From contig JBBQUM010000001.1 of the NCBI GenBank assembly GCA_038212445.1, positions 186,001 to 250,000 on the forward strand: 64,000 nt of DNA, written 5' to 3'. Under the pieces are notes generated by a model. The model had not been told where the DNA came from, did not search any database, and was given only the letters and a program-made list of their open reading frames with translations. The translations under genes were made by a program, and so were the position numbers. This document shows, one piece after another, positions 44,971-52,960 of the stretch (positions are counted from its first letter, which is position 1; every line of letters starts with the position of its first letter). The stretch comes from TMP-7 sp038212445 (GTDB lineage: Bacteria > Acidobacteriota > Terriglobia > Bryobacterales > Bryobacteraceae).

Positions 44971-45561
44971 TTACTTCTTGGCTCCACCGAGCGCGCCCGA
45001 ACGGCAGCTGCGGCAGATACCGAAGCCCGACCCGTTGCTCTGGATGAAGCTGCAGAGCGACGTGATGCGGCCCAATTCCGTAGCACTCAGTGTCGAGGGC
45101 GTGAACGCCGTCTCGGTCACCGAGTTGGCAACGGCAAACGGGGGAATGTGAAGTGTAGTTCCCCAGGCAGCCAGGCCCTGCGCCTGATCGGCCAGCGTGA
45201 AGGCGGTTCCAGCGTTGCAGGTGGGGCCGGGGGTTGCCAGCAGCTTTACAACGATCGAACCGGGAACGGCCGGCGTCAGGGTGTTGTTAATCAGGTCCTG
45301 CTTTGCCGACAATGACACCAAACCGTTGGGCGTCACCAGGCAGGAGCAGCACGAGATTTCCTGTTCGTCGGGCGAGAACGTGTAAACGTTAACGCAGATG
45401 TTGGCGCCGGTCGCGCCAGTGTTAGTGATGTTTACCACAGAGTCACCAGCTCCCAGGTTTCCGATGTACTTTACCTGGAACGGTGTGTCAGCAGTTTGAG
45501 CGAATGCGGCCATAGCGCAGAGGAGCGTCATGGCGATTACAAATTGAACACGTAGGTTCAT
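44971..45561 (-). CDS. Secreted Cys-containing hypothetical protein
   Basis: The 196-residue protein has a clear Sec signal (MNLRVQFVIAMTLLCAMAAFA). The mature part is an Ig-like beta-rich domain with VKYIGNLGAGDSVVNITNTGATG, a Cys cluster DEQEISCCSCLVTPNGLV, then LSAKQDLINNTLTPAVPGSIVVKLLA and a C-terminal ICRSCRSGALGG tail. Eight cysteines in the mature part suggest disulfides. I know no named family; similar secreted proteins seem common in acidobacteria (from memory, not checked). A GGAGA SD precedes the ATG. Function unknown. Confidence 0.8.
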   Translation of the reverse strand: MNLRVQFVIAMTLLCAMAAFAQTADTPFQVKYIGNLGAGDSVVNITNTGATGANICVNVYTFSPDEQEISCCSCLVTPNGLVSLSAKQDLINNTLTPAVPGSIVVKLLATPGPTCNAGTAFTLADQAQGLAAWGTTLHIPPFAVANSVTETAFTPSTLSATELGRITSLCSFIQSNGSGFGICRSCRSGALGGAKK

Positions 45562-46281
45562 TGGGTCAAATTCTCCAATGCCGAGTAAGTTAGCTGGAAT
45601 TGTCGGTTTCTACAAGACTCCAAAGGGAATAGTCACTAGGATTAAACCGCACCAGTCGTACTAAGAGCACCTAGGCTGGTACCCGAAAATCCCTTAGTTT
45701 TTCGACAAATTGTTGCGACTCGCGCGGCATAATTGCAAATCTCTCAAGATGAAACGCCGAGTGCATCACCGCAAACCCTCATTCACAGGAATCAATTGAA
45801 TGGCCCGGATTTGACCACTCACCTACGTTCTGGTTTAAGCAGAACCCAGGTGCCTCTTGACTATGCCTTTTAGAACCAGTTGCCCGGCGTCGGTTGGAGA
45901 TCCCGGAACACGAAGGACGCCGCCCGATGTCAGTCGTGCTTTGACGCCACCCTCACGCTCCAGGCAACGGCATCTTCTCGCTGCTGTCCCAACAGGATTG
46001 GCGAGGGCATTTCGCTCTTTATCTTCAGGTACGGCTAGGCCAGGTGGTAATCCCTGGTCCAGCCAGCCGGATACAAAGACTTACGAATAATTGCTAAAAC
46101 ACCAGTTGCTAGCGAACCGGATGGAATCGCCCCCCCAAAAAAGCCCCGCCTCAAAGCTCACCCACTCGGAGATACGAGTCGTCAAACGCCACGTGCCCTT
46201 TGGCCGGACGCAAGAAGGGGTTAACATAACAATCTCCGGCCAAACCGATATCGAATGGGCATTCAGCATGTTGTTGCTTCG
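45562..46281. other. Gene-free stretch of about 0.7 kb
   Basis: The only frames here are short, lack any family resemblance and lie on both strands. GC is lower than around it in the first 250 bp, with AT-rich parts such as AGTTTTTCGACAAATTGTTG. Promoters for the secreted protein (leftward) and the methyltransferase remnant (rightward) must lie here. It may hold decayed sequence tied to the broken gene to its right. Confidence 0.5.
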
Positions 46282-47070
46282 ATGATTAAGCCGATACTCC
46301 CCGCTCCGGTTTTCCGGAGCCTGGAGATGCGCAAGGCTCGTCGCACCTCGATGCGGTTCCTCCGGCACAACCGAGCTATCGATTTAGGTTTGCAGGTTGC
46401 CGAAAGGTTTTCCTACACAGTCCGGTCAGGGCCCTTCGCTGGTATGAAATATACCCGCGCTGCTGTGGCCAGCCGCCATGCCACGCCCTGCCTGTTAGGC
46501 ACTTACGAACGTTAGATATATCCGTTCCTGCTCGAAGCGGCCGCTCACTGTGAACAGATTGTCGATATCGGGTCGGCTGACGGATATTTCGCCGTGGGAC
46601 TGTCGCGATTAACCGGCAAGCCGGTGACTGCCTTTGATATCGACCCCAACGAGCGAAAGATTTGCCGGGGCATGGCGCAGGCCAACAACGTCACAATCTC
46701 TTTGCAGAAGTGGTGTAGCCCCGAAGTATTGAAGGCACTGGCTCACGGCAAGCGTCTTCTCATCATCAGCGACATCGAGGGCGGAGAGATCGACCTATTC
46801 GGCCCTAACGTGATCCAAGCGCTGCGCGACTGTGACGTTGTAGTCGAGTTGCATGGCGTATCCGCAGAAGCCAACCGGCTGTTTATCGATCGATGGCGCG
46901 GCGGGACGCACGAAGTGAATGTTCTGGAGCATCCCCGTGTCGAACAGAACCCCGAGATTGTTCGCCTCGCCTTCTTGGGTTCCGACGCTGCCCACATTGC
47001 GAGCGAATATCGCCCCTGTCAGCAGTGGATTACCTGCCGTTGGATGGGGTCGCGTTCGCTCACCGGCTGA
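46282..47070 (+). pseudogene. FkbM-like SAM-dependent methyltransferase, interrupted by one in-frame TAG
   Basis: One reading frame runs from ATG 46282 to 47070 and is broken only by TAG at 46513-46515. Upstream it encodes a helical N-terminal part ending ATPCLLGTYER. Downstream it continues IYPFLLEAAAHCEQIVDIGSADGYFAVGLSR, the SAM-binding motif, then VTAFDIDPNERKICRGMA, LLIISDIEGGEIDLF and DVVVELHG. The join LGTYER-stop-IYPF fits a family pattern in which the stop replaces a Glu (GAG to TAG, one base). No frameshift is seen. It is a recent pseudogene, a sequencing error, or a readthrough gene. The intact protein would have about 262 residues. Confidence 0.8.
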
Positions 47071-47211
47071 GGCAAAATGAGCCGGGACGAAGCCTTGGAA
47101 GCCACCAAAGGCACTCGACTACAGGCAGCCGCGCCGGTGCCGTTTCACTGCTTCATTTTTCGATTCTGAACAGGCAAACGAGGTGCGAAGCCTCGCAAAT
47201 CATTGAAACTA

Positions 47212-47288
47212 TGGTAGGCGCGGCAGGACTCGAACCTGCGACCCTCTGCTTAGAAGGCAGATGCTCTATCCACCTGAGCTACGCGCCC
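47212..47288 (-). tRNA. tRNA-Arg (anticodon TCT)
   Basis: The minus strand folds as a full cloverleaf of 77 nt. The acceptor stem is GGGCGCG with CGCGCCT (one G-T pair), the D-arm is GCTCAGGTGGATAGAGC, the anticodon loop CTTCTAA gives anticodon TCT (codon AGA), the T-arm is CAGGTTCGAGTCCTG, and the CCA end is encoded. It stands alone between the broken methyltransferase and the exported aminotransferase. Confidence 0.97.
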
Positions 47289-47306
47289 AATTCCTTCTAT
47301 TCTAAG

Positions 47307-48440
47307 CTAGGCCATCACCTTTACAAACGCGGCCTTGAACTTCGCCATCTCCTCCGGCGTGCCAATCGACACTCTCACGTACGTCGGCCACGACGGCCAC
47401 ACGCGCCCTATGTAAACCTTCTCCTTCGCCATCGCCTCAATCACCTGCCGGCCCGGGCGCCCCGTGTCCACCATGAACTTGTTGCTCACGCTCGGCACGT
47501 ATTTGTAATTGTGCTTATCCATAAAGGCAAACACATCCGCCCGCGTATCCCCAATAATCTTGCGACGCTCCGGGACCACCGTCTTCGAGTTCAGACTCGC
47601 CGTCGCTCCCACCATCCCGGTTACAGGCAGCGCGCCCGCGTTGAACCCGCGAATCTTCTCCAACAGGTCCGGACGCGCGATTGCCGCCCCCGCCCTTAAC
47701 CCCGCCATGCCGTAAATCTTCGAGAACGTCCGCAGGACTATCACATCCTTATCCTTCGCCACGAAATCCGTTCCCGGCGTCTCGCCCGCAATATGAATGT
47801 ACGCTTCGTCCAGCAGGATCACCGCGCCCGCCGGCTTGTTTGCCACCAGCCATTCGATGTCGGCCCGCGGCGTCGTGGTGCCAGTGGGATTGTTGGGATT
47901 GCATAAATAGATCAGGCCCGCGTCCTTCACTGCCGCCATCGCCTTGACGTCGTGCGCGAAAGTCTTGGTCAGCGGTATCCTGCGCACCGGCGCGCCAATG
48001 AACTCGGCCGCCCTCTCGCCGGCCTCATAGCCGGGGTCTGCAATCACGAAACTCTTCGACGGCGAGGTAAACGCCATCACCGCGTGGTGGAGCGGCAGGC
48101 TCGAACCCGGGTATGCCGCGACGTATTCCGGCTTCACACCCTCTTGCGACGCCAGCGTGTTGGCCATGGTGAACGTCTCCTCGTACAGGTAGCGTCCGCC
48201 GCGCTTCACCACTCCCATAATTGCTTCCGCCGCCGCATCGCAAGGGCCCAGCGGATTCTCGTTGGCATTGATCTTCACGCCGTCAGACGGCATGCCTCGC
48301 ACCATGGACAGTTGCGCCATGGCCGGCTCATTGTAGAAGGGCAGGGCAGCGCCTGCAGTCGCCAAGGCCGCCAGGCGTCCCAGACTCCGCCGCGTGAATC
48401 CACGCCGGACCAACTCCTCTTGCTGCTCTGTGCTGAACAT
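47307..48440 (-). CDS. Tat-exported PLP-dependent aminotransferase, HisC-like
   Basis: The 377-residue protein has a twin-arginine leader (FTRRSLGRLAALATAGAALP) with a likely cut near EPAMA. The mature part is a fold-type I class II aminotransferase with VKINANENPLGPC, IYLCNPNNPTGT, LLDEAYIHIAGE and the PLP lysine (Lys241) in LRTFSKIYGMAGLR. This looks like histidinol-phosphate aminotransferase, but export makes a role in histidine synthesis unlikely. All catalytic residues are present. The start at ATG 48440 has GGGAG upstream. Confidence 0.9.
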   Translation of the reverse strand: MFSTEQQEELVRRGFTRRSLGRLAALATAGAALPFYNEPAMAQLSMVRGMPSDGVKINANENPLGPCDAAAEAIMGVVKRGGRYLYEETFTMANTLASQEGVKPEYVAAYPGSSLPLHHAVMAFTSPSKSFVIADPGYEAGERAAEFIGAPVRRIPLTKTFAHDVKAMAAVKDAGLIYLCNPNNPTGTTTPRADIEWLVANKPAGAVILLDEAYIHIAGETPGTDFVAKDKDVIVLRTFSKIYGMAGLRAGAAIARPDLLEKIRGFNAGALPVTGMVGATASLNSKTVVPERRKIIGDTRADVFAFMDKHNYKYVPSVSNKFMVDTGRPGRQVIEAMAKEKVYIGRVWPSWPTYVRVSIGTPEEMAKFKAAFVKVMA

Positions 48441-48558
48441 TTTTGTCGTCTCCCTCTTTAGGCAACGTCGAGCCGCTCGAGAACGGCGTTTAGTCTAAGT
48501 TAAGGCAAAATGAAGCCGGAGTCCAGCGCTTCCACGATCCGCTAAAATCAAAGCAAAG

Positions 48559-49788
48559 ATGTTGAGGACCGTCATTTTGGCCTCGTCGACGCTCGTGCTC
48601 AGCTGGACGCTCGCCGCGCAGTCCGCCGACGGTCTCAAGGCCCTTGAGGAAAAGCGCTACGACGCTGCCGTCGACGCCTTCACCCGCGCCATCTCCGCCG
48701 ACCCCACCGACTACTCCAACCACTTCCATCTCGCCCTCTCCTACAGCCTCCTCAACCGCGATCCCGAAGCCATCGTCGAGTACCGCAAGACCCTCGAGCT
48801 GAAACCCGCCCTCTACCAGGCCGAGCTCAACCTCGGCATCGTCCTGCTGCGGGAGAAGAAGCCGGCCGAAGCGCTTCCAGAACTCAGGCAAGCCTCCGCA
48901 GCTAAACCGAAAGAGTTCCGCCCGGCTTACTACGAGGCTGAAGCGCTGCTCGCTTCCGGACAACCGAAGGAAGCCGCCGACGCGTTTCAGAGAGCGCTCG
49001 CCCTCGATGCCACCGCCGCTGCCGCTGAAGCCGGACTCGGCCGCGCTCTCGCCCAACAGAAAAATCTCGACGAAGCCGCCATTCACTTCCGCAAAGCGGC
49101 TGAACTCGACCCCGCCTTCAAAGACAGTCTGCTCGAGCTCGCCGACCTCTACGAACGCGACAAGCGTAACAACGAGGCTGCGCAAATCTATTCGCTGTTT
49201 CCCAACAACCCCGCTGCCCAGGAGCGCGCCGGGCAATTGCTTCTCGAATCGGGCAGCAGCGCCGACGCCATCCCCAAACTCGAAGCCGCCGTTCAGGCGT
49301 CCCCCACCGCCGCCAACCGCATGGTGCTGGTGAAGGCGTACCTGCGCGAAAAGCAGAACGATAAGGCTTTTGCCCTGCTCACTACTGCCGTTTCGTCAGA
49401 GCCGAAAAACTTTGACCTGCGCATGCTCGCCGGCAGAATGCTGCGCGATCAACGCAAGTTCCCCGAAGCTGCATCTCAGTTTTTCTCCGCTACCCAACTC
49501 AAGCCCGACGGCCTCGACGCCTGGAACGAATTGTCCGGCGCGCTCATTCTCGCCGAACGCTATCCGGACGCTCTCGGCGCCCTCGATCGCGTCAAAGCGC
49601 TGGGCGGAGAAACGGCCGCCCATTTCTACTTCCGCGCCATCGTCCTCGACAAGATGGTCCTTGTGAAGCCGGCACTCGAAAATTATCAGCAATTCCTGGC
49701 AATGAGCCAGGGACAGCGGCCCGACGAAGAGTTCAAGGCTCGCCAGCGCGTCCGCATCCTCCAGAAAGAGTTGAATAAGAAGAAATGA
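48559..49788 (+). CDS. Secreted TPR protein, first gene of a coupled operon
   Basis: The 409-residue protein has a leader (TVILASSTLVLSWTLAAQ) and about nine classical TPR units, e.g. LKALEEKRYDAAVDAFTRAISADPTD, EAIVEYRKTLELKP and NLDEAAIHFRKAAELDPAF. No catalytic domain is visible. It probably acts as a scaffold in the periplasm. Its stop overlaps the start of the next gene (ATGA, 49785-49788), so the two are translated together. Confidence 0.9.
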   Translation: MLRTVILASSTLVLSWTLAAQSADGLKALEEKRYDAAVDAFTRAISADPTDYSNHFHLALSYSLLNRDPEAIVEYRKTLELKPALYQAELNLGIVLLREKKPAEALPELRQASAAKPKEFRPAYYEAEALLASGQPKEAADAFQRALALDATAAAAEAGLGRALAQQKNLDEAAIHFRKAAELDPAFKDSLLELADLYERDKRNNEAAQIYSLFPNNPAAQERAGQLLLESGSSADAIPKLEAAVQASPTAANRMVLVKAYLREKQNDKAFALLTTAVSSEPKNFDLRMLAGRMLRDQRKFPEAASQFFSATQLKPDGLDAWNELSGALILAERYPDALGALDRVKALGGETAAHFYFRAIVLDKMVLVKPALENYQQFLAMSQGQRPDEEFKARQRVRILQKELNKKK

Positions 49789-50210
49789 CAGCAGCGACTG
49801 TTTTTCTGTTGTTCACCGCCATCTCCGCCGCCGATCTGACGTCAATCAGCGCTGAACCGAATCTGGAGCGTCGCAGCGAACGAGCGCTCGACAATGCTGA
49901 CCACGCCATCACCACGGCGCGCGATGCCTACGTCGCCGGCAATTCCCAGGGTGCGAAAACCGCGCTCGACGAGGTGGCCGCTTCGGTCGACCTTTCCTAT
50001 CAGGCGCTCTCTGACACCGGCAAGAGTCCGCGCCGCAGCCCCAAATACTTCAAGAAGGCTGAATTGCGCCTCCGCGAAATGAGCCGCCGCCTCGACAGTC
50101 TCGAAAACGAATTCGATGCCAGTGACCGTGCCATGGTGCAACACGTCGCCGAGCGCCTGCATCAGATCCATGACGACCTGCTCAATGGCATCATGAGCAA
50201 GAAGAAGTAA
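49785..50210 (+). CDS. Small secreted helical protein, unknown function
   Basis: The 141-residue protein has a short hydrophobic leader (AATVFLLFTAISAADL). The rest is mostly helical: RRSERALDNADHAITTARDAYVAG, KTALDEVAASVDLSYQALSD and a coiled-coil-like KAELRLREMSRRLDSLENEF. I know no family. It is coupled to the TPR gene and followed 13 bp later by another secreted helical protein. The three probably work as one unit in the periplasm. Confidence 0.8.
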   Translation: MTAATVFLLFTAISAADLTSISAEPNLERRSERALDNADHAITTARDAYVAGNSQGAKTALDEVAASVDLSYQALSDTGKSPRRSPKYFKKAELRLREMSRRLDSLENEFDASDRAMVQHVAERLHQIHDDLLNGIMSKKK

Positions 50211-50223
50211 GAGGATTTACGAA

Positions 50224-50862
50224 ATGAATTGGATCGCTGTCTGCCTTCTTTGCGCCGCTCCCGCCGCCCTCTTCGCCCAGGACCGCGACTTTCTGACGTC
50301 AGACGAGGCGGACCAGGTCCGCGAAGCTCAGGAGCCCAACGCCCGGCTCAAACTCTATTTGAAATTCGCCCGCGAACGCGTCGATCTCCTCAAACAACTT
50401 CTCGGCAGTCAAAAAGCCGGACGCTCCGTCCTGATTCACGACACTCTCGAGGATTACACCAGAATCATCGAGTCCATCGACACCGTGGCCGACGACGCCC
50501 TGAAACGCAAGGTCGCCCTCGAGGAGGGTATGAAACTCGTCGCCGATGCCGAAAAGGAAATGACCGCCGAACTCCAGAAGCTCGACGAAAAGCCCGGCAA
50601 GGACTACTCGCGCTATGAGTTCGCTATGAAACAGGCCATCGAGACCACTCAGGACAGCGCTGAACTATCCGCCCAGGATCTATCCACCCGCGCGGCTGAG
50701 GTAACCGAAAAGGACAAGAAGGAGAAGGCTGACCTCGACGCACTGAAGGCGCCCAAGGATCTCGAGCAGAAGAAGGTCGCTGAAAAGAAGGATGCCGACA
50801 CCAAGCGGAAGGCTCCGACGCTCCGTCGCAAAGGCGAAGCGCCTCCCAACAAGCAACAGTAG
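50224..50862 (+). CDS. Secreted coiled-coil protein, unknown function
   Basis: The 212-residue protein has a clear signal peptide (MNWIAVCLLCAAPAALFAQ). It continues with DRDFLTSDEADQVREAQEPNARLKLYLKFA, helical segments with heptad-like character, and a Lys/Glu-rich tail (EKDKKEKADLDALK) ending in Lys/Pro-rich sequence. No known domain was recognised. SD GAGGAT lies before the ATG. It ends 3 bp from the convergent DegT-like gene. Confidence 0.82.
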   Translation: MNWIAVCLLCAAPAALFAQDRDFLTSDEADQVREAQEPNARLKLYLKFARERVDLLKQLLGSQKAGRSVLIHDTLEDYTRIIESIDTVADDALKRKVALEEGMKLVADAEKEMTAELQKLDEKPGKDYSRYEFAMKQAIETTQDSAELSAQDLSTRAAEVTEKDKKEKADLDALKAPKDLEQKKVAEKKDADTKRKAPTLRRKGEAPPNKQQ

Positions 50863-50865
50863 CTG

Positions 50866-52047
50866 CTAGCGCCGGTGTCCCAGCACCGTAGTGCGAATCG
50901 CATCCACCACGTCTTCCACATCCGCGTTGGTCATCGAGGGATAGATTGGCAGCGATACCATCCGCTGGTATAGCTGGTCGGTAGTCGGAAACGCACCCTG
51001 GCGATAGTGAAATGCCGTCGCGTAAAAAGGCTGCTGGTGGACCGGCAGATCGGGCACCGTCGCTCCGATCCTGGCCGCGATCAACTCCTTGACGAACTGA
51101 TCCCGCCCAATCGTCATTCGCTTCAAGTCGAGCAGCACCGAGTACGCCTGAAAAATGTGTCCCCTGCCTGCTAACTCCACCGGCAGGTCTAATTCCGGCG
51201 TGCCCCCCAGTGCCTGCTGATACCGCCGCGCGATTTGCCGTCGGCGTTCGACGAAGCCCGACAATCGGCGCAACTGGTGAATGCCCACTCCCGCCGCTAC
51301 TTCGGTCATCTGCCCCTCGTAGCCCGCGTCCATTGCCACTCTTGTTCGAAATTGGGTCTCCGGATCCCGGCCGCGCAGGTCCGTGCTCATCCCCTGCTGC
51401 GACAACCGGCGAACACGCGCCGCAAAATCGACGTCGTTGGTCGTCACCATGCCGCCATTGCCCGTCGTCATCGGCGCTGTGTCGCAGAAACTGAATGCCG
51501 CTCCGTCGCCGTGCGTTCCAATCCTCACACCGCCATACTCGGCTCCAGCAGCCTGCGCCGCATCCTCCACCACAAACAGTCCGTACCGCCGCGCCAGGTG
51601 AGCCACGCCGTCCAAATCGCACGACTGCCCCCCGTAATGCGACGGCAAAATCATCTTCGACCGAGCCGTGATCGCCCGCTCGGCTGCATCCAGGTCCACC
51701 AGCATCGCTGCGTCCACATCCACCAGCACCGGCGTCGCGCCCAGGTGAACCACCACACTCGCCGCCGCGCACGAGCCTAGCGACGGCAGAAGCACCTCGT
51801 CACCCTGCCCGACTCCCAATGCCATCAGCGACAAATGCAGCGCCATCGTTCCCGAATTCACCGCCACGGCGTGCTCGGCGCCGACATATTCAGCGAAATC
51901 CTGCTCGAACCGCCGGACCTTCTCGCCGCTGGCCAGACACCCTGACCGCAGGCTGGCCCCAGCCTCACTGATCTCCTCCTCGCCCACCGCCGGAAGACAG
52001 AACGGTAGAAAGGAGGCCCGCAGTCGTTGAATGGCGCTCGTGCTCAT
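50866..52047 (-). CDS. DegT/DnrJ/EryC1-family protein lacking the catalytic lysine
   Basis: The 393-residue protein has the DegT family layout: FLPFCLPAVGEEEISEAG, VAVNSGTMALHLSLMALGVG, PSHYGGQSCDLDGVAHLA, VVEDAAQAAGAEYGG (Asp162 contacts the PLP ring) and GYEGQMTEVAAGVGIHQL. At the PLP-lysine site the family reads FSFxxxKxITTGEGG; here it is FSFCDTAPMTTGNGG, so Ala191 stands where Lys should be. Sugar transamination by the usual route is therefore unlikely. It may be a binding or regulatory pseudoenzyme, or it may use PMP/PLP in another way (ColD uses His here). It follows the ribbon-helix-helix gene by 12 bp. Confidence 0.85.
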   Translation of the reverse strand: MSTSAIQRLRASFLPFCLPAVGEEEISEAGASLRSGCLASGEKVRRFEQDFAEYVGAEHAVAVNSGTMALHLSLMALGVGQGDEVLLPSLGSCAAASVVVHLGATPVLVDVDAAMLVDLDAAERAITARSKMILPSHYGGQSCDLDGVAHLARRYGLFVVEDAAQAAGAEYGGVRIGTHGDGAAFSFCDTAPMTTGNGGMVTTNDVDFAARVRRLSQQGMSTDLRGRDPETQFRTRVAMDAGYEGQMTEVAAGVGIHQLRRLSGFVERRRQIARRYQQALGGTPELDLPVELAGRGHIFQAYSVLLDLKRMTIGRDQFVKELIAARIGATVPDLPVHQQPFYATAFHYRQGAFPTTDQLYQRMVSLPIYPSMTNADVEDVVDAIRTTVLGHRR

Positions 52048-52059
52048 AGCACCGTCCGG

Positions 52060-52353
52060 CTAGTAGTTCGCCTGCTCGATCAGCACCGGTTCAATCACGC
52101 TCGGCGCCGTAATTCGCACCACCTCGCGCGTTAACAGGTGGATCCGGCTTTCCACTTCGCATAATCTCGCTTCCAGATTCGGCGCCTCACCGTTGTCGAG
52201 AATCGTCTCGACAGCCAAGCGGGCCAGGTCCGACACACTTCGCTGGCCTTTGGAGACGCAAAAAGCTCTTAATCTTTCATGCTCTTCCGATGAGACCCGA
52301 AAGCTCACCATCTTGCTCTTTCGATTCAGTACCCGCGGGGTTTTGAGATTCAT
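52060..52353 (-). CDS. Ribbon-helix-helix DNA-binding protein
   Basis: The 97-residue protein has an RHH-like core (KMVSFRVSSEEHERLRAFCVSKGQRSVSDLARLAVETIL): a beta strand with alternating residues followed by two helices. The C-terminal half (NLEARLCEVESRIHLLTREV) is a likely coiled coil. Such proteins bind short palindromes as dimers and often repress themselves. It heads an operon with the DegT-like gene. The divergent spacer to its right holds three perfect palindromes. Confidence 0.8.
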   Translation of the reverse strand: MNLKTPRVLNRKSKMVSFRVSSEEHERLRAFCVSKGQRSVSDLARLAVETILDNGEAPNLEARLCEVESRIHLLTREVVRITAPSVIEPVLIEQANY

Positions 52354-52435
52354 TAGGTTCGCCTACAAACGAATAGTGCGAATTCGCCCCCCATTGTTCT
52401 CAGTTGAAGTTCGATCGGCATAAAGATTTGTAAGT

Positions 52436-52490
52436 CGGGTAACCCGCTGGGTCCCAGCACGCGTTATACCATCGAGTTGATTCAACTCGA
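52436..52490. promoter_or_regulatory. Three successive perfect palindromes (candidate operators)
   Basis: Three odd-centred palindromes lie in 55 bp: CGGGTAACCCG (52436-52446), CTGGGTCCCAG (52447-52457) and TCGAGTTGATTCAACTCGA (52472-52490). The last ends next to the SD (GGGAG) of the small secreted-protein gene. A TATACC at 52465-52470 may be its -10. The spacer 52354-52499 separates this gene from the divergent RHH gene. Confidence 0.6.
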
Positions 52491-52499
52491 GGGAGATCT

Positions 52500-52877
52500 A
52501 TGAAACTACGCAAAATTCTGGCCGTAGTCACCATTCTGCTTGCCACCTCAGTGCTGGCTCTGGCGGCCGACGTAACCGGAAAGTGGACCGCCGAAGTTCC
52601 GGGCCGCGGTGGCCAAACGCGCAAAATGTCCTTTAATCTTAAAGCGGACGGCAGCGCTCTCACCGGCACCATCACCGGCGCGCAGGGTCGCGAAAATCCT
52701 ATCTCCGACGGCAAGGTCGACGGCAATAACGCCTCCTGGACCGTCACCATGGAAACTCCAAACGGCACCATCAAGAGCACTTACACCGCCAAGCTCGATG
52801 GCGACGACCTCAAAGTGAAGTCTCAACGCGAAGGGTCCGACCGTACCCAGGAATTCACCGCCAAACGCGCTCAGTAG
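52500..52877 (+). CDS. Small secreted beta-rich protein
   Basis: The 125-residue protein has a signal peptide (KILAVVTILLATSVLALAA). The mature part is beta-rich: DVTGKWTAEVPGRGGQTRKMSFNLKADGSALTGTITG, then GKVDGNNASWTVTME and a last KSQREGSDRTQEFTAKR. The pattern resembles short lipocalin-like secreted proteins of acidobacteria; no function is known. GGGAG sits 7 nt before ATG, right after a 19-bp palindrome. Confidence 0.85.
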   Translation: MKLRKILAVVTILLATSVLALAADVTGKWTAEVPGRGGQTRKMSFNLKADGSALTGTITGAQGRENPISDGKVDGNNASWTVTMETPNGTIKSTYTAKLDGDDLKVKSQREGSDRTQEFTAKRAQ

Positions 52878-52960
52878 GAACCGCAGCCGCCGGTCTGCTA
52901 ACCTTTAACAACAATTTACATCGATTCGCGAGGCCGTCTCCCCACAAGGAGGCGGCTTAC

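Noticed and set aside
46082..46368. 95-codon frame on the minus strand
   Set aside because: It has no recognisable features and overlaps the start of the methyltransferase remnant on the other strand.
46282..47288. Integrated element at tRNA-Arg
   Set aside because: A broken gene lies next to the tRNA, but no integrase and no second copy of the tRNA 3' end was seen.
48490..49236. Open frame of 248 codons on the minus strand
   Set aside because: Antisense to the TPR gene, whose repeats are clear; product is a Gly/Val/Glu mix.
50624..51772. Open frame of 382 codons on the minus strand
   Set aside because: Shifted frame within the DegT-like gene and the coiled-coil gene; composition is Gly/Arg/Ala only.
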